From: Fibrobacter sp.
GTDB lineage: Bacteria; Fibrobacterota; Chitinivibrionia; Chitinivibrionales; Chitinispirillaceae
NCBI GenBank assembly: GCA_012513915.1
Contig: JAAZBG010000200.1
Coordinates: forward strand, 1-35,378
Length of the DNA: 35,378 bases
Direction of reading: 5' to 3'
Shown here piece after piece: positions 8,286 to 16,626 of this stretch (position 1 is the stretch's first letter; every line of letters begins with the position of its first letter). Made by a program: the position numbers and the translations under genes. The notes below the pieces were generated by a model. The model did no database searches, was not told where the DNA came from, and saw only the letters and a list, made by a program, of their open reading frames with translations.

Positions 8286-8507
8286 TTAAGCCGTAGTATT
8301 CTCATGGCTGAAATAATAGCCGATTTTTTGTTTTAATAATCTGCGGGTGACACTATCCAGCTCATAAATCTTGTTCCGAAGTAATTCTTCCCTGAAATTT
8401 TTAGTAGAAACAGAAAACATTCTATTAAAATCAACAACTCCAGGTTTATCAAGAACTCCGGATACGGGTTGGTAGAAAAAATTGTTTAAATAATTGGGGT
8501 ATTCCAT
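8286..8507 (-). CDS. Small hypothetical protein, 73 residues
   Basis: The ATG at 8507 is preceded by GAGAGGG about 11 bases upstream. The product is soluble, with an aromatic N-terminus (YPNYLNNFFYQP) and a basic, helix-prone C-terminal half (LRNKIYELDSVTRRLLKQ). No family is recognised. It is divergent from the 198-residue hypothetical gene with only 23 bp between start codons, so the two probably share a promoter region. Two adjacent small genes might suggest a toxin-antitoxin pair, but nothing in either sequence supports that. Confidence 0.5.
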   Translation of the reverse strand: MEYPNYLNNFFYQPVSGVLDKPGVVDFNRMFSVSTKNFREELLRNKIYELDSVTRRLLKQKIGYYFSHENTTA

Positions 8508-8530
8508 TATGTTATTCGCCCTCTCATACT

Positions 8531-9127
8531 ATGGACTTTACAAAGGTTGAATTATTCAAAGATGCAATCGGTGCTTACCGTGAAACCTATTCCAGCTATT
8601 CGATTATTTCCTTTCCAGCCAGTGAAGACAAGAAAAAATGGGAACAATTACTTGACGAAGCTGAGTACCTCATCTACGATCTTAAATCGGCAATGAATTA
8701 TGCATTCCGCGATAATCCGGAATATCTAGCAAAGCTTGTGCTAATCAATCAGGGGTCTTCATTTCAGGATACGATTCAGGATTTAAACGACTACGCAGTC
8801 CTCGGCCGGGAACTCAGAACGTTACTTGATGTCATTGGATACGATTTTTCCAACTGTGAACGCGCTGCTGCACTCTCCGAAACAATGGGTCTGCTTTATG
8901 CAAAAGTCCGTGTTGACAGCAGTGAAACTTCAACACTGCTGATCCGGTGGAATCAGGCATATACACTTCTGAAAAAACTTCTGGATGAACTAATAGCTCA
9001 GTCTCGATTTATTCTCAGGGCAGATCGTGAATGTGCAGCAGACCATTCAATTCACCCTCCGAAAAAAAAAAGAGCTTCAAAATTAATACCAACTGATCCT
9101 GTTACAGAACCAGTTATTGCGAGCTAG
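8531..9127 (+). CDS. Hypothetical helical protein, 198 residues
   Basis: A soluble, mostly alpha-helical protein without a signal peptide or membrane segment. The body (1-170) is rich in Leu, Asp and Glu. The tail carries a short basic stretch, PPKKKRASK, followed by TDPVTEPVIAS. I do not recognise a family or catalytic motif. The codon pattern and the lack of competing frames support a real gene, although no ribosome binding site is visible before the ATG at 8531. A strong 13-bp hairpin lies about 90 bp after the stop. Confidence 0.7.
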   Translation: MDFTKVELFKDAIGAYRETYSSYSIISFPASEDKKKWEQLLDEAEYLIYDLKSAMNYAFRDNPEYLAKLVLINQGSSFQDTIQDLNDYAVLGRELRTLLDVIGYDFSNCERAAALSETMGLLYAKVRVDSSETSTLLIRWNQAYTLLKKLLDELIAQSRFILRADRECAADHSIHPPKKKRASKLIPTDPVTEPVIAS

Positions 9128-9214
9128 AAAATTCGTAACTGCAAGGAACACTCTGATTTATGATCCAATAATTTGTTGCATAAGGTAAACAACGCAGGTG
9201 TGATTCCTGTAAAT

Positions 9215-9244
9215 TACCGGGACAAGGCAAACCTTGTCCCGGTA
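9215..9244. repeat. Perfect 13-bp palindrome (GGGACAAGG core)
   Basis: Arms TACCGGGACAAGG (9215-9227) and CCTTGTCCCGGTA (9232-9244) flank a CAAA loop. It lies in the intergenic space where the gene ending at 9127 and the one ending at 9369 converge, so it could terminate both, but it has no T-tract on either side. Its GGGACA...TGTCCC core recurs in the palindrome at 10276-10304, which fits a dispersed REP-like element. Confidence 0.75.
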
Positions 9245-9368
9245 TATATTCCTGAGCATTGAAAACAGTCAAACGTTATTACCACTATTCTTAACGAACT
9301 CATGTATAATCTTCGTTTGTTGTATTGATACCTGCCTGGTACTCTATCAATTGACATTAATGCAGCGT

Positions 9369-9827
9369 TCAAACGGACTCTTTGTGTGGATGATGTTTAC
9401 GGTAGAGTTTGACAACTCCGTAAGTAATACCATAAAAGAGTAGTGCTACAGTTGACGAAACGATTGTGTTTCCAAGTACATAGAGACTAATTACACCACT
9501 ATAATGTTTTATTAACATCCCGATAGTCTCTTCTGATGACTTAATGGACGAAATGTCTATTCCGACAAGACTACAGCTCAAATAGACCCATAAAGGAAAT
9601 AACAACGGATTCGCAAGGAGCGTTCCACCGATAAATGCAGCGGGCACATTAAACCTGATTAACGGAGCAAGCGTGAGTGTAACAAATACACCCAAACCAA
9701 ATGTCGGAAAAATACCTATAAAAATACCTATAGCAATACCCAGCGCTATCTCATGTGCAGATGCTCTCAGGTGGATAAGCTTTTTTATGTTTTCTTTTAT
9801 AAACGATATTATTTTTCTAAAATTCAT
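9369..9827 (-). CDS. DUF2062 family membrane protein
   Basis: A small inner-membrane protein of 152 residues. The N-terminal segment RASAHEIALGIAIGIFIGIF followed by PTFG and the Gly/Pro-rich hydrophobic stretch with GGTLLANPLLFPLW are typical of the DUF2062 family. A further hydrophobic segment lies at about 112-138 and the tail is basic (KLYRKHHPHKESV). The function of the family is not established; members often occur near glycosyltransferase or lipid genes, which is not the case here. The ATG at 9827 has a good GGAG six bases upstream. Confidence 0.85.
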   Translation of the reverse strand: MNFRKIISFIKENIKKLIHLRASAHEIALGIAIGIFIGIFPTFGLGVFVTLTLAPLIRFNVPAAFIGGTLLANPLLFPLWVYLSCSLVGIDISSIKSSEETIGMLIKHYSGVISLYVLGNTIVSSTVALLFYGITYGVVKLYRKHHPHKESV

Positions 9828-10151
9828 GGCAACTCCGACTCAATCGTTTCCCTTCGCGATAAAACGAATGCTATTTCAGATAACGCAAAAAAAAACGTTC
9901 ACTGCAATTAACAGTAGAACGACCAACGCTTCCATCAATAATTCCCTTTAAAAAATGTAACCAAGTGAAGACAACCCTGAATTCTTCCAGCTATACCTGC
10001 ACATACCGTCTTTTATTTTTTTAAATTACGAGCAGATTAAGTGATTATTTGTTAACTGATGCAGAAAGTAGCAGTCTGCAGCATTTAGCGTATGCATGTC
10101 TATGTAATCCTAAAATATATTCCGCTACAGATTGTTTCTTTTAATTTCATC

Positions 10152-10165
10152 GTATACGCGTATAC
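10152..10165. promoter_or_regulatory. Perfect 14-bp palindrome GTATACGCGTATAC
   Basis: The sequence is its own reverse complement, and symmetry continues outward by two more pairs after one mismatch (10149-10168). A central CG with A/T-rich half-sites is typical of operators of LacI/GalR-type regulators. It lies 325 bp upstream of the DUF2062 start codon and beyond the end of the other neighbour, so no obvious promoter is attached. Function is unproven. Confidence 0.4.
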
Positions 10166-10275
10166 AATTTAAGTGATCCCCCCAACCTTGAAATTACTGA
10201 TGACCGTCGGAATGATATTGCATTAATCGGGGAATTGGTTAATGCAAATTGTGGGAATTATGCCTGATCGTGGCA

Positions 10276-10304
10276 GTAGGGACACCCCCTGTGAGTGTCC
10301 CTAC
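10276..10304. repeat. Hairpin with GTAGGGACAC arms, REP-like or terminator
   Basis: Arms GTAGGGACAC (10276-10285) and GTGTCCCTAC (10295-10304) are perfect, with a 9-base loop. It lies 82 bp beyond the stop codon of the large secreted protein gene and could end its transcript, but there is no T-tract. Palindromes beginning GTAGGG and ending CCCTAC are a common form of dispersed REP-like repeat in bacterial genomes. Confidence 0.6.
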
Positions 10305-10385
10305 GAGGGGAATAACCGCATTTACCAGCGATTATTCAGATAGTTAAAAACGTACAGCAGATAGCATTAATCAATAAACCATCGG

Positions 10386-13300
10386 TCACTTTAGCTCAAG
10401 CTGATCGATAGTAAACTCAGCCTGTGCGCGTCCTGATGATTCCTGAAGCATGATTGCATTTGCATCTGCCGGGTTACCAAGCGAACTTAACGGAATCGTA
10501 ATAAGTGTCCAGGTATTTGCCGGGATACTTACCGTTACATGTTTACTTTCAGCACCCCGGCTGCTGCGGGTAAAAAACTGACATTGACGCGCTGCACCGG
10601 TTCCGCCGTGAGCCCAGAAGCTATACGCGGTAAAACCTGTATGTGATTGTGTCCCGGATGCTTTCTGCAGATAGAGCGCAGCCCATCCTGATGTATACGT
10701 GATCGAAAGCGACTTTGTTCCAACCTTGACAGGAGTTGCATCGTTAAAGTTGCAGGTACTGCTCCATGAGTAGTTGTAATACGCAGGCGCAAGTGTATCA
10801 CCATAGATAACAATACTGTTTCCTGCAGTCTGAACGGTGACCAGCGCAGTATCAACAAATGTTCCGTTTGACGCTATAACATTTGCAGTTCCGGAAGACT
10901 TTCCTGCTGTAAAGAGGCCACCAGCGGTGATTGTACCATTCCCGCTTGCGCTCCATGTTATCGGCGTTGAGGAAACTGCATTGGCAAATTGATCGGTCAC
11001 CGTGGCGGTAAACTGCCTGCTTTCTGAAGTATCAAGTGTTACGCTGGCTGGTGAAATTGCTATACCGGAAGCAGTCTGATTAACAGTCACCGTGACAGTA
11101 TCAGTAACGGTACGATTACCGGCATCCCTTACCGTTACCTGAAAAGTGTAGTTACCTGCCTTTGTAAAGGTTGCAGTAGTAGTCTTTGCAGCATTTGATC
11201 CATTTGCACTGAATGCAACCGTTGCACCTGGGGTTACCGTTGCTGCCCATGTGTAAGTCAGATTTGCTTCTCCATTGTCATCAGCGCCAAGCACTGACAG
11301 TACAGCTGATGTTGATGAAACAATTTTCGGTGACGCAGAAGCAGCCGTTATTATTGTTGGGGCATCGTTAGGTGCGGCGGCAAGAATCTCAATACCGCAA
11401 ATGGATGCATTGTCAGTAACAGTAGTCAGTGCGATAACGATAGTACCGGATGTGTTTGCAATTGTTGTGAACTCACGAACAACTGCCTTATAACGGGCAC
11501 CGGTTACTGCGTAAATATCAAAATTGGACAATACCATCGTACCGTTTATTGCTACATTGAATTTCCGTTTTCCGGTTGCGGTCTGATAAAGTTCAGCCAT
11601 ATGAAGACGTACCTTGTAATTGTTTCCTGCAACAAGACCCGGTATCGTATAGGTCGCATTACCGTAACGTTCACTCTTGTAAACCGCTGATGGAGCAGTA
11701 TCTGTTACCCCGCTCAGATCAATACTGTTTGTAACCGTATGCATTGTACCACCACTGTAATACTGGTCAGCAGCATAGGGTACTGCAGTACTGCTGTTTC
11801 CACAGTTGATTTGATAGATCAAGGATGAAATCACTGAGAACGAAGCACTTATTGTATGATCTGATGTTACATTTGAGAATGTGTATGAAGTATCTGCTCC
11901 AACTGAGACGCCGTCAACAAGAACGTCGCTAACCTTGTACCCTGCTTCAGGGATTATTGTAAATCTCCTTGATGCGTTTTCAACTATGGATACTGCTCCT
12001 GATGGAGTAATCAGTCCCCCTCTTCCGGCTGAAGCTGAAAGTGTAAAGACAGTAACTGGTGCAAATGAAACTGCGATTGTATGATCTGAGGTTACATTTG
12101 AGAATGTGTATGAAGTATCTGCTCCGACTGAAACGCCGTCAACAAGAACATCGCTAACCTTGTATCCTGCTTCAGGGATTATTGTAAATTTCCTTGATGC
12201 ATTTTCAACTATGGATACTGCCCCCGATGGAGTAATCATTCCCCCACTTCCGGCTGAAGCTGAAAGTGTAAAGACAGTAACTGGTACAAATGAGGCTGCA
12301 ATTGTATGATTTGCAGTGACATTTGAGAATGTGTATGAAGTATCTGCTCCAACTGAAACGCCGTCAACAAGAACATCACTGACCTTGTATCCTCCAACAG
12401 GTGTTATTATAAACAGCTGAGAACTGTTTTCTCCAACATTTACAGTTCCGGATGGTGAGATCGCTCCCCCGTTTCCAGCTGTTGCACTGATAGTAAATGT
12501 TTGTGCCGGAGTAAAACCGAATGTGACTTTAAATTTACCGCCAACACCGGGAGCCAGATGCAAGGTGCGGCTATCACTGTTAAAATCAGTATACGAAACA
12601 CCATCAAGCGTAACGGACGTAATTTTTAATACACTGTCTTCAATAGCGACCGGAGTAAGTTTAAAGGTGCGTTCTGTATTTGCCTCCGGGTAATAGTAGT
12701 AAAGCTGTACAGGTGACTTATGATAATACAGTGAACTGTACAGATACGCATAATAGCCAAGTTCAGACGAATGGTAGCCGGCAGTAAAAAGTCCGCCTTT
12801 ATTGGCATCAACAACCGATGAACCATCCCTGTTTACAACATTATATGCCTCACCATACACCGGATCAATGATACGATTCATAAAAAAGTTTAATGAACCA
12901 TCTGCAACACGTAAATACATGTCACGCTGCTGCTGAGTGGTAGCAGTATAATAACTCATAATACCGGAAGTAAACCCCTGCTCTGTCATCCAGAAATCTT
13001 TATTTGTGCTTGTTACTTCACCGGTTTTCCAGTTCAGGTAGGAATATGGAGCACCATTGACTGTATCGTAACAGCCATTATCCCAGAGATTCTGCATAAG
13101 TAGCTGTGCTGAAGTGAGATATTGAGGATGGTCAGGATTTCTCAGATAGGCACGTTGTAAAACCCAGGCAGTTTTAAAACCATGACCAATATCCATACTT
13201 GTGCTGCTATTGTCAATATTCCAGTTTGCATCGAAATTTTCAGGAAAACCTGCAGCAGCTACTGACATATTGGCAATAAGATGATCGACGATATTATCGG

Positions 13301-15098
13301 CAAGATCAATAAAACGCTGCTTATGGTTAAGGGAATCATACATAAGCGCCATCATAAGACCATGCGTTGTCACACCGTCAACAGTCGGTGTGAACCCTTT
13401 TCCCCGTTTGCTTGTCCATGCTCTATTCGAATAATTATAATATCCTTTTGTCCCGGTTCCCGAATCCCATAGTTTTGTATAATTTGAATTGACACCTCGC
13501 ATAAGCCAGGTATGGTCACTTTCGGTGCCATCATTCCAGTCTATAGTACCACCGGTTGCTTCAACCATTGCGGCGATACCAATGAGTGCATAATGCTGCT
13601 GAAAGCTCCACCAGTCATTATGTCCCCAATGATCTATGTATTTTCCGGTAGAATCTGTAACAAAATACCATCCATTGTTCCAGCCATGTAAGTAAAGGAA
13701 CTTAAGCGCATGATGTGCCAGTTCAAGATACTTTTCATCACCGGTTACCATGAATGCGCGTACAAAAGTGTATGCGATGCGCGACTGTCCGCAAAGCGCT
13801 TTTTCATTGGCACCGGTTGAGTATCCCTGCCGGTTGATATTTGTGTAGTATCCGCCATTGATATTATCCCTGGCTTTTGATCTGAAATCAGCGATATTTT
13901 GTACGAAGTCAATTGCACGCTCCGGGTAAAGAATATATGGGCTTGTTGGTTGATAACCGGAAGTAGCCGTAAATGTCATATCTATTGACAGTGGAGAAGG
14001 TTCATTCAGTGCAGAATGTGCCAGTAACAGGTTACCCGTAAAAACTCCCTGAGTAGTGCTGTTTACAGTCACCGAGCAGATGACCTGGGCTTGAGCAGCA
14101 ATGCTGCCGGATACCGGCCTGACTGTTGCCCAGGAACTATTACTTGCGAGACTCCATGTTATCGGGGTTGAACCGGAATTCGACAGAACAATGGTTCCGG
14201 TTGCAGGTGTTCCCGGTTTTGACATAAAGGAAATTGACGATGACGATACACCGATCCCGGGAAGTGTCGCACTTCCTGACAGGTTTACTGTAATGACCGG
14301 GTTATCTGATGCATTGCTGTATAGTGTGACTGAACCTGAAAACGTACCTGCAGATACGGGAGAAAAAGTTACGGCAAGAGTATCGATTCCTGCTGCAGCC
14401 ACGGTATCAGGTGTCCGCATGATTGTTGTAAAGTCAGATGATGATGTTTGCACAGCGCTTATCACTGTTGCTGCGGTTCCTGCATTACGCAGTGCTATAT
14501 TCATTGTCCTTGAACTTCCTGCTGTAATATTCCCGAAATCAATTGATACCGGTACAGCATCGAGCCGTGGAGTAGCTGCAGTCTCTTCAATAAGACTCAC
14601 ATTGTCAATATAGTAACCACCAGCCGAGGTCCCACAGTTAAATTCGACACGGGCGTTTGCATCAGATGCATTGGTCATGTTAATCGTATATGAGTAACGT
14701 GTTTTAGCGGTTGTCAATGAAATCAGTTTACTTTGGGTCCCGAAATATGATGCATAGGGATTACCGGACTGACCGATGTTTACCTGCATGGTTTGTGTAT
14801 CACTGTTCTGAGTCCCTTTATAAGCATCGAAACTGAACCGGTATGTTTTTCCCTTCACAAGCGAAATTGTCCCTTGTGTAAACTGAACGTTCCAGTATTC
14901 ATCTCCCGGGTTTGTAACAACAATAGCGTACTCTCCGTTACTGACAGTACCGCTTGAACTGCCCCCATATCTCCCAAGATTCCAGTTTGTGGAACCACTT
15001 GAAAAGGTTCCATTTTTGATTTGTTCAGTTTGCGAAAAAACAGCATTTGTCAATACAAGCATGACAATGGATAATTGGTACATCTTTTTTAAAAACAT
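10386..15098 (-). CDS. Secreted multi-domain protein with AGE-like (alpha/alpha)6 barrel
   Basis: A 1570-residue exported protein. In order: signal peptide (1-22); a carbohydrate-binding-like beta domain (about 26-172); an ASH/choice-of-anchor-D-like domain (176-278); a BACON-like domain (281-380); an N-acylglucosamine 2-epimerase (AGE)-like helical barrel (about 388-800); three 75-residue InlB-B-like repeats (868-1087); a malectin-like domain (1093-1245); a PKD-like domain (about 1250-1345); a Big2-like domain (1348-1430); and a C-terminal carbohydrate-binding-like domain. In the barrel, DIGHGFKTAW (H639) and GGLFTAGYH (H776) resemble the two catalytic-histidine regions of AGE epimerases. 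AGE enzymes are normally cytosolic, so this exported, modular form probably acts on polysaccharide; the reaction is unknown. No membrane anchor or sorting signal is seen at the C-terminus. GGAG precedes the ATG. Confidence 0.85.
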   Translation of the reverse strand: MFLKKMYQLSIVMLVLTNAVFSQTEQIKNGTFSSGSTNWNLGRYGGSSSGTVSNGEYAIVVTNPGDEYWNVQFTQGTISLVKGKTYRFSFDAYKGTQNSDTQTMQVNIGQSGNPYASYFGTQSKLISLTTAKTRYSYTINMTNASDANARVEFNCGTSAGGYYIDNVSLIEETAATPRLDAVPVSIDFGNITAGSSRTMNIALRNAGTAATVISAVQTSSSDFTTIMRTPDTVAAAGIDTLAVTFSPVSAGTFSGSVTLYSNASDNPVITVNLSGSATLPGIGVSSSSISFMSKPGTPATGTIVLSNSGSTPITWSLASNSSWATVRPVSGSIAAQAQVICSVTVNSTTQGVFTGNLLLAHSALNEPSPLSIDMTFTATSGYQPTSPYILYPERAIDFVQNIADFRSKARDNINGGYYTNINRQGYSTGANEKALCGQSRIAYTFVRAFMVTGDEKYLELAHHALKFLYLHGWNNGWYFVTDSTGKYIDHWGHNDWWSFQQHYALIGIAAMVEATGGTIDWNDGTESDHTWLMRGVNSNYTKLWDSGTGTKGYYNYSNRAWTSKRGKGFTPTVDGVTTHGLMMALMYDSLNHKQRFIDLADNIVDHLIANMSVAAAGFPENFDANWNIDNSSTSMDIGHGFKTAWVLQRAYLRNPDHPQYLTSAQLLMQNLWDNGCYDTVNGAPYSYLNWKTGEVTSTNKDFWMTEQGFTSGIMSYYTATTQQQRDMYLRVADGSLNFFMNRIIDPVYGEAYNVVNRDGSSVVDANKGGLFTAGYHSSELGYYAYLYSSLYYHKSPVQLYYYYPEANTERTFKLTPVAIEDSVLKITSVTLDGVSYTDFNSDSRTLHLAPGVGGKFKVTFGFTPAQTFTISATAGNGGAISPSGTVNVGENSSQLFIITPVGGYKVSDVLVDGVSVGADTSYTFSNVTANHTIAASFVPVTVFTLSASAGSGGMITPSGAVSIVENASRKFTIIPEAGYKVSDVLVDGVSVGADTSYTFSNVTSDHTIAVSFAPVTVFTLSASAGRGGLITPSGAVSIVENASRRFTIIPEAGYKVSDVLVDGVSVGADTSYTFSNVTSDHTISASFSVISSLIYQINCGNSSTAVPYAADQYYSGGTMHTVTNSIDLSGVTDTAPSAVYKSERYGNATYTIPGLVAGNNYKVRLHMAELYQTATGKRKFNVAINGTMVLSNFDIYAVTGARYKAVVREFTTIANTSGTIVIALTTVTDNASICGIEILAAAPNDAPTIITAASASPKIVSSTSAVLSVLGADDNGEANLTYTWAATVTPGATVAFSANGSNAAKTTTATFTKAGNYTFQVTVRDAGNRTVTDTVTVTVNQTASGIAISPASVTLDTSESRQFTATVTDQFANAVSSTPITWSASGNGTITAGGLFTAGKSSGTANVIASNGTFVDTALVTVQTAGNSIVIYGDTLAPAYYNYSWSSTCNFNDATPVKVGTKSLSITYTSGWAALYLQKASGTQSHTGFTAYSFWAHGGTGAARQCQFFTRSSRGAESKHVTVSIPANTWTLITIPLSSLGNPADANAIMLQESSGRAQAEFTIDQLELK
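11838..12497 (-). repeat. Three tandem 225-bp coding repeats
   Basis: Three copies of a 75-codon unit encode residues 868-1087 of the secreted protein. Each contains GYKVSDVLVDGVSVGADTSY. The two C-terminal copies are nearly identical at the DNA level, with period exactly 225 bp (compare 11881 and 12106); the N-terminal copy is more diverged in its first half. Such repeats can gain or lose units by recombination and can also be mis-assembled. Confidence 0.9.
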
Positions 15099-15456
15099 TG
15101 CGGCAACTCCAATCCCGACAATTAAGGTTTTAGGTGTTTTTGTGTAACTAATATGTAACTACTAATAAATACCGGATGATTCGTTAAAATTAGTTCAGCG
15201 ATGCAATAAGATAATAAATTGGACAAATGGGAATGCAAAAAAAATAATTTCCAGAAAAATATTTTCAGAAAATGTGTAATACTTTATAATTTATTTCTCT
15301 AATAAAAGGGAATAGCTGAATCAGCGAAACAGGTTCCGGTATCATTTATTCCAGATGAAGAATCCTATGATATATCGTCATATAGCAGATACCATTGCGA
15401 TCTTTTGTCAATAGCACAGTAACAGTTTGACCTGTTACTGTTTCAGGAAATATTTA
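15099..15456. other. AT-rich intergenic leader region
   Basis: 358 bp between rnk and the secreted protein gene. No coding frame is credible. TGTAACTA occurs twice at 15143-15161. A consensus TTGACA lies on the minus strand at 15406-15411, but no good -10 follows at normal spacing. The promoter of the secreted protein gene should be here; I cannot place it. Confidence 0.6.
15416..15441 (-). terminator. Hairpin just after rnk, probable terminator
   Basis: Ten-base perfect arms ACAGTAACAG (15416-15425) and CTGTTACTGT (15432-15441) with a 6-base loop begin 15 bp after the rnk stop codon. A clear T-tract is missing on the minus strand, so it is either a weak intrinsic terminator or an RNA-stabilising hairpin. 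Confidence 0.55.
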
Positions 15457-15870
15457 CTAATAAAAGTCACCGGCAGCTTCAGGCTGGTAAGTAATTTTCA
15501 TAACTTTCCACCTGGCAGTACCAGCCGGAACATTCCATTCAATAATATCACCTACTTTACAACCAATAAGTGCCGTACCAATCGGCGCGAGTACAGAAAC
15601 GTAGCCCTTATCAATATCGGCTTCGTGTGGAAAAACAAGCTTGTAAACGGTCTCTTCCTGTGAGTCCATATCTCTGAGATGAATCTCTGAATTCATGGTT
15701 ATAACGTCTGGTGGTATATCCTGATGTTTTACAACTTTTGCTCTGTTCAATTCACCTTCCAATAGTTGCAGACTTTTTTCATCCCGTCTTTGAGCACCTT
15801 TTGATGACCTCAACAGTGCGTTCAACTTATTCAGATCATTTTCTGTAATATAAATGCAATTATCTGGCAT
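15457..15870 (-). CDS. rnk: Rnk, GreA/GreB-family transcription regulator
   Basis: A 137-residue protein of the Rnk type: a short N-terminal helical region (about 1-50) and a C-terminal GreA/GreB FKBP-like domain. Diagnostic stretches are PPDVITMNSEIHLRDMD, VLAPIGTALIGCKVGD and the tail YQPEAAGDFY, which is close to the end of the E. coli protein. Rnk binds RNA polymerase near the secondary channel but has a shorter coiled coil than GreA and does not stimulate cleavage. The ATG at 15870 is preceded by AAGGA at good spacing. It is a single leftward gene followed by a hairpin. Confidence 0.92.
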   Translation of the reverse strand: MPDNCIYITENDLNKLNALLRSSKGAQRRDEKSLQLLEGELNRAKVVKHQDIPPDVITMNSEIHLRDMDSQEETVYKLVFPHEADIDKGYVSVLAPIGTALIGCKVGDIIEWNVPAGTARWKVMKITYQPEAAGDFY

Positions 15871-16626
15871 AAGGTAATTCCTTCCTTATAATTATGTGTG
15901 TCGAATTGGCTGTTTTTTATGTCCCATAAAAAACATAATCGCTTTATTTTTATCTGCGAACAGGGTTTATATTGTTTTTACACGTTACCTTGCAAGATAA
16001 TACCAATTCATACAAGTAAAATCACTCAGGACACAAAAAAAAGCAATACTGACATAAATAATATGTCAAATTTATTAGTTTTGCTAGATCCCTGATTTTT
16101 AAAACCTCGCGTACCAAATCAGTGCATCCGTGGATTACTGGTCACGTATAAAAAGCTGCCATCGCTTAACGTAGTGTTTAACATTGTTGATACTTAGGTT
16201 CCCTGCCGCAAGCCACAGCAATCCACCAATACTGCATTTACTCTGTAACGTATTGCATTATATATGTATATGAAGAATAACCTGTTGAGAAACAACCTCT
16301 GTTGCTGCTCTTTTACATCGTATACGCATTACCGTCGGGAACACGATATCCTGATGTTACATCACAAGTTTCTCAAATACGTCACGTATGCGCACCGCTT
16401 CAGAGATCTCCTTCTCACTCAGTGTAACACCTGTCCATTACAAGAAGTTTCATAAATATGATTAAAAAGTTATTTTTTTTCAGGGGAAAGGGTATTTTTT
16501 GAGGGGGAGAAATAGTAGCCAGTAGCAGCATTTTGTTGTAGTGACGTATGGCATACGTCTTCTAACCGAATGGTGATTTGGATTATTTTGTTGGTACTAA
16601 AGAGATTGAGGAATGCAGACCAGGAT
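15871..16626. other. Long intergenic region with decayed-looking sequence
   Basis: About 750 bp with no confident gene. Short frames on both strands are not convincing. On the minus strand, roughly 16258 down to 16130, a stop-free stretch of about 40 codons reads as plausible protein (containing GGLLWLAAGNLSINN and VKRWQLFIRDQ) but lacks a start and is closed by a stop; it may be a gene remnant. Two degenerate units of the AGTAGCA heptad lie at 16513-16528, and a 17-bp palindrome at 16543-16559. Confidence 0.5.
16543..16559. promoter_or_regulatory. Palindrome GACGTATG-G-CATACGTC
   Basis: Perfect 8-bp arms around one central G. It lies 67 bp upstream of the chosen start of the EEP-family gene, where an operator would be expected. 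No regulator is known for it. Confidence 0.35.

Larger units (their letters stand above)
9828..10385. other. Intergenic region with two palindromes, no gene seen
   Basis: 558 bp between the start of the DUF2062 gene and the end of the large secreted protein gene. No frame of convincing coding character is present. It holds the palindromes at 10152-10165 and 10276-10304, both described separately. The rest is AT-rich. Confidence 0.7.

Noticed and set aside
8026..8507. Two small genes as a toxin-antitoxin system
   Set aside because: Neither has a toxin or antitoxin motif, and the 113-bp gap is larger than usual for such pairs.
15898..16095. 65-codon plus-strand frame upstream of rnk
   Set aside because: Low-complexity, AT-driven composition and no ribosome binding site.
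16130..16258. Stop-free minus-strand stretch with plausible protein sequence
   Set aside because: No start codon, a stop codon closes it after about 40 codons, and I cannot connect it to a family. Mentioned only as a possible remnant.
16264..16455. 63-codon plus-strand frame
   Set aside because: Composition is unlike a protein (CCCS run, many His and Tyr) and no ribosome binding site is present.
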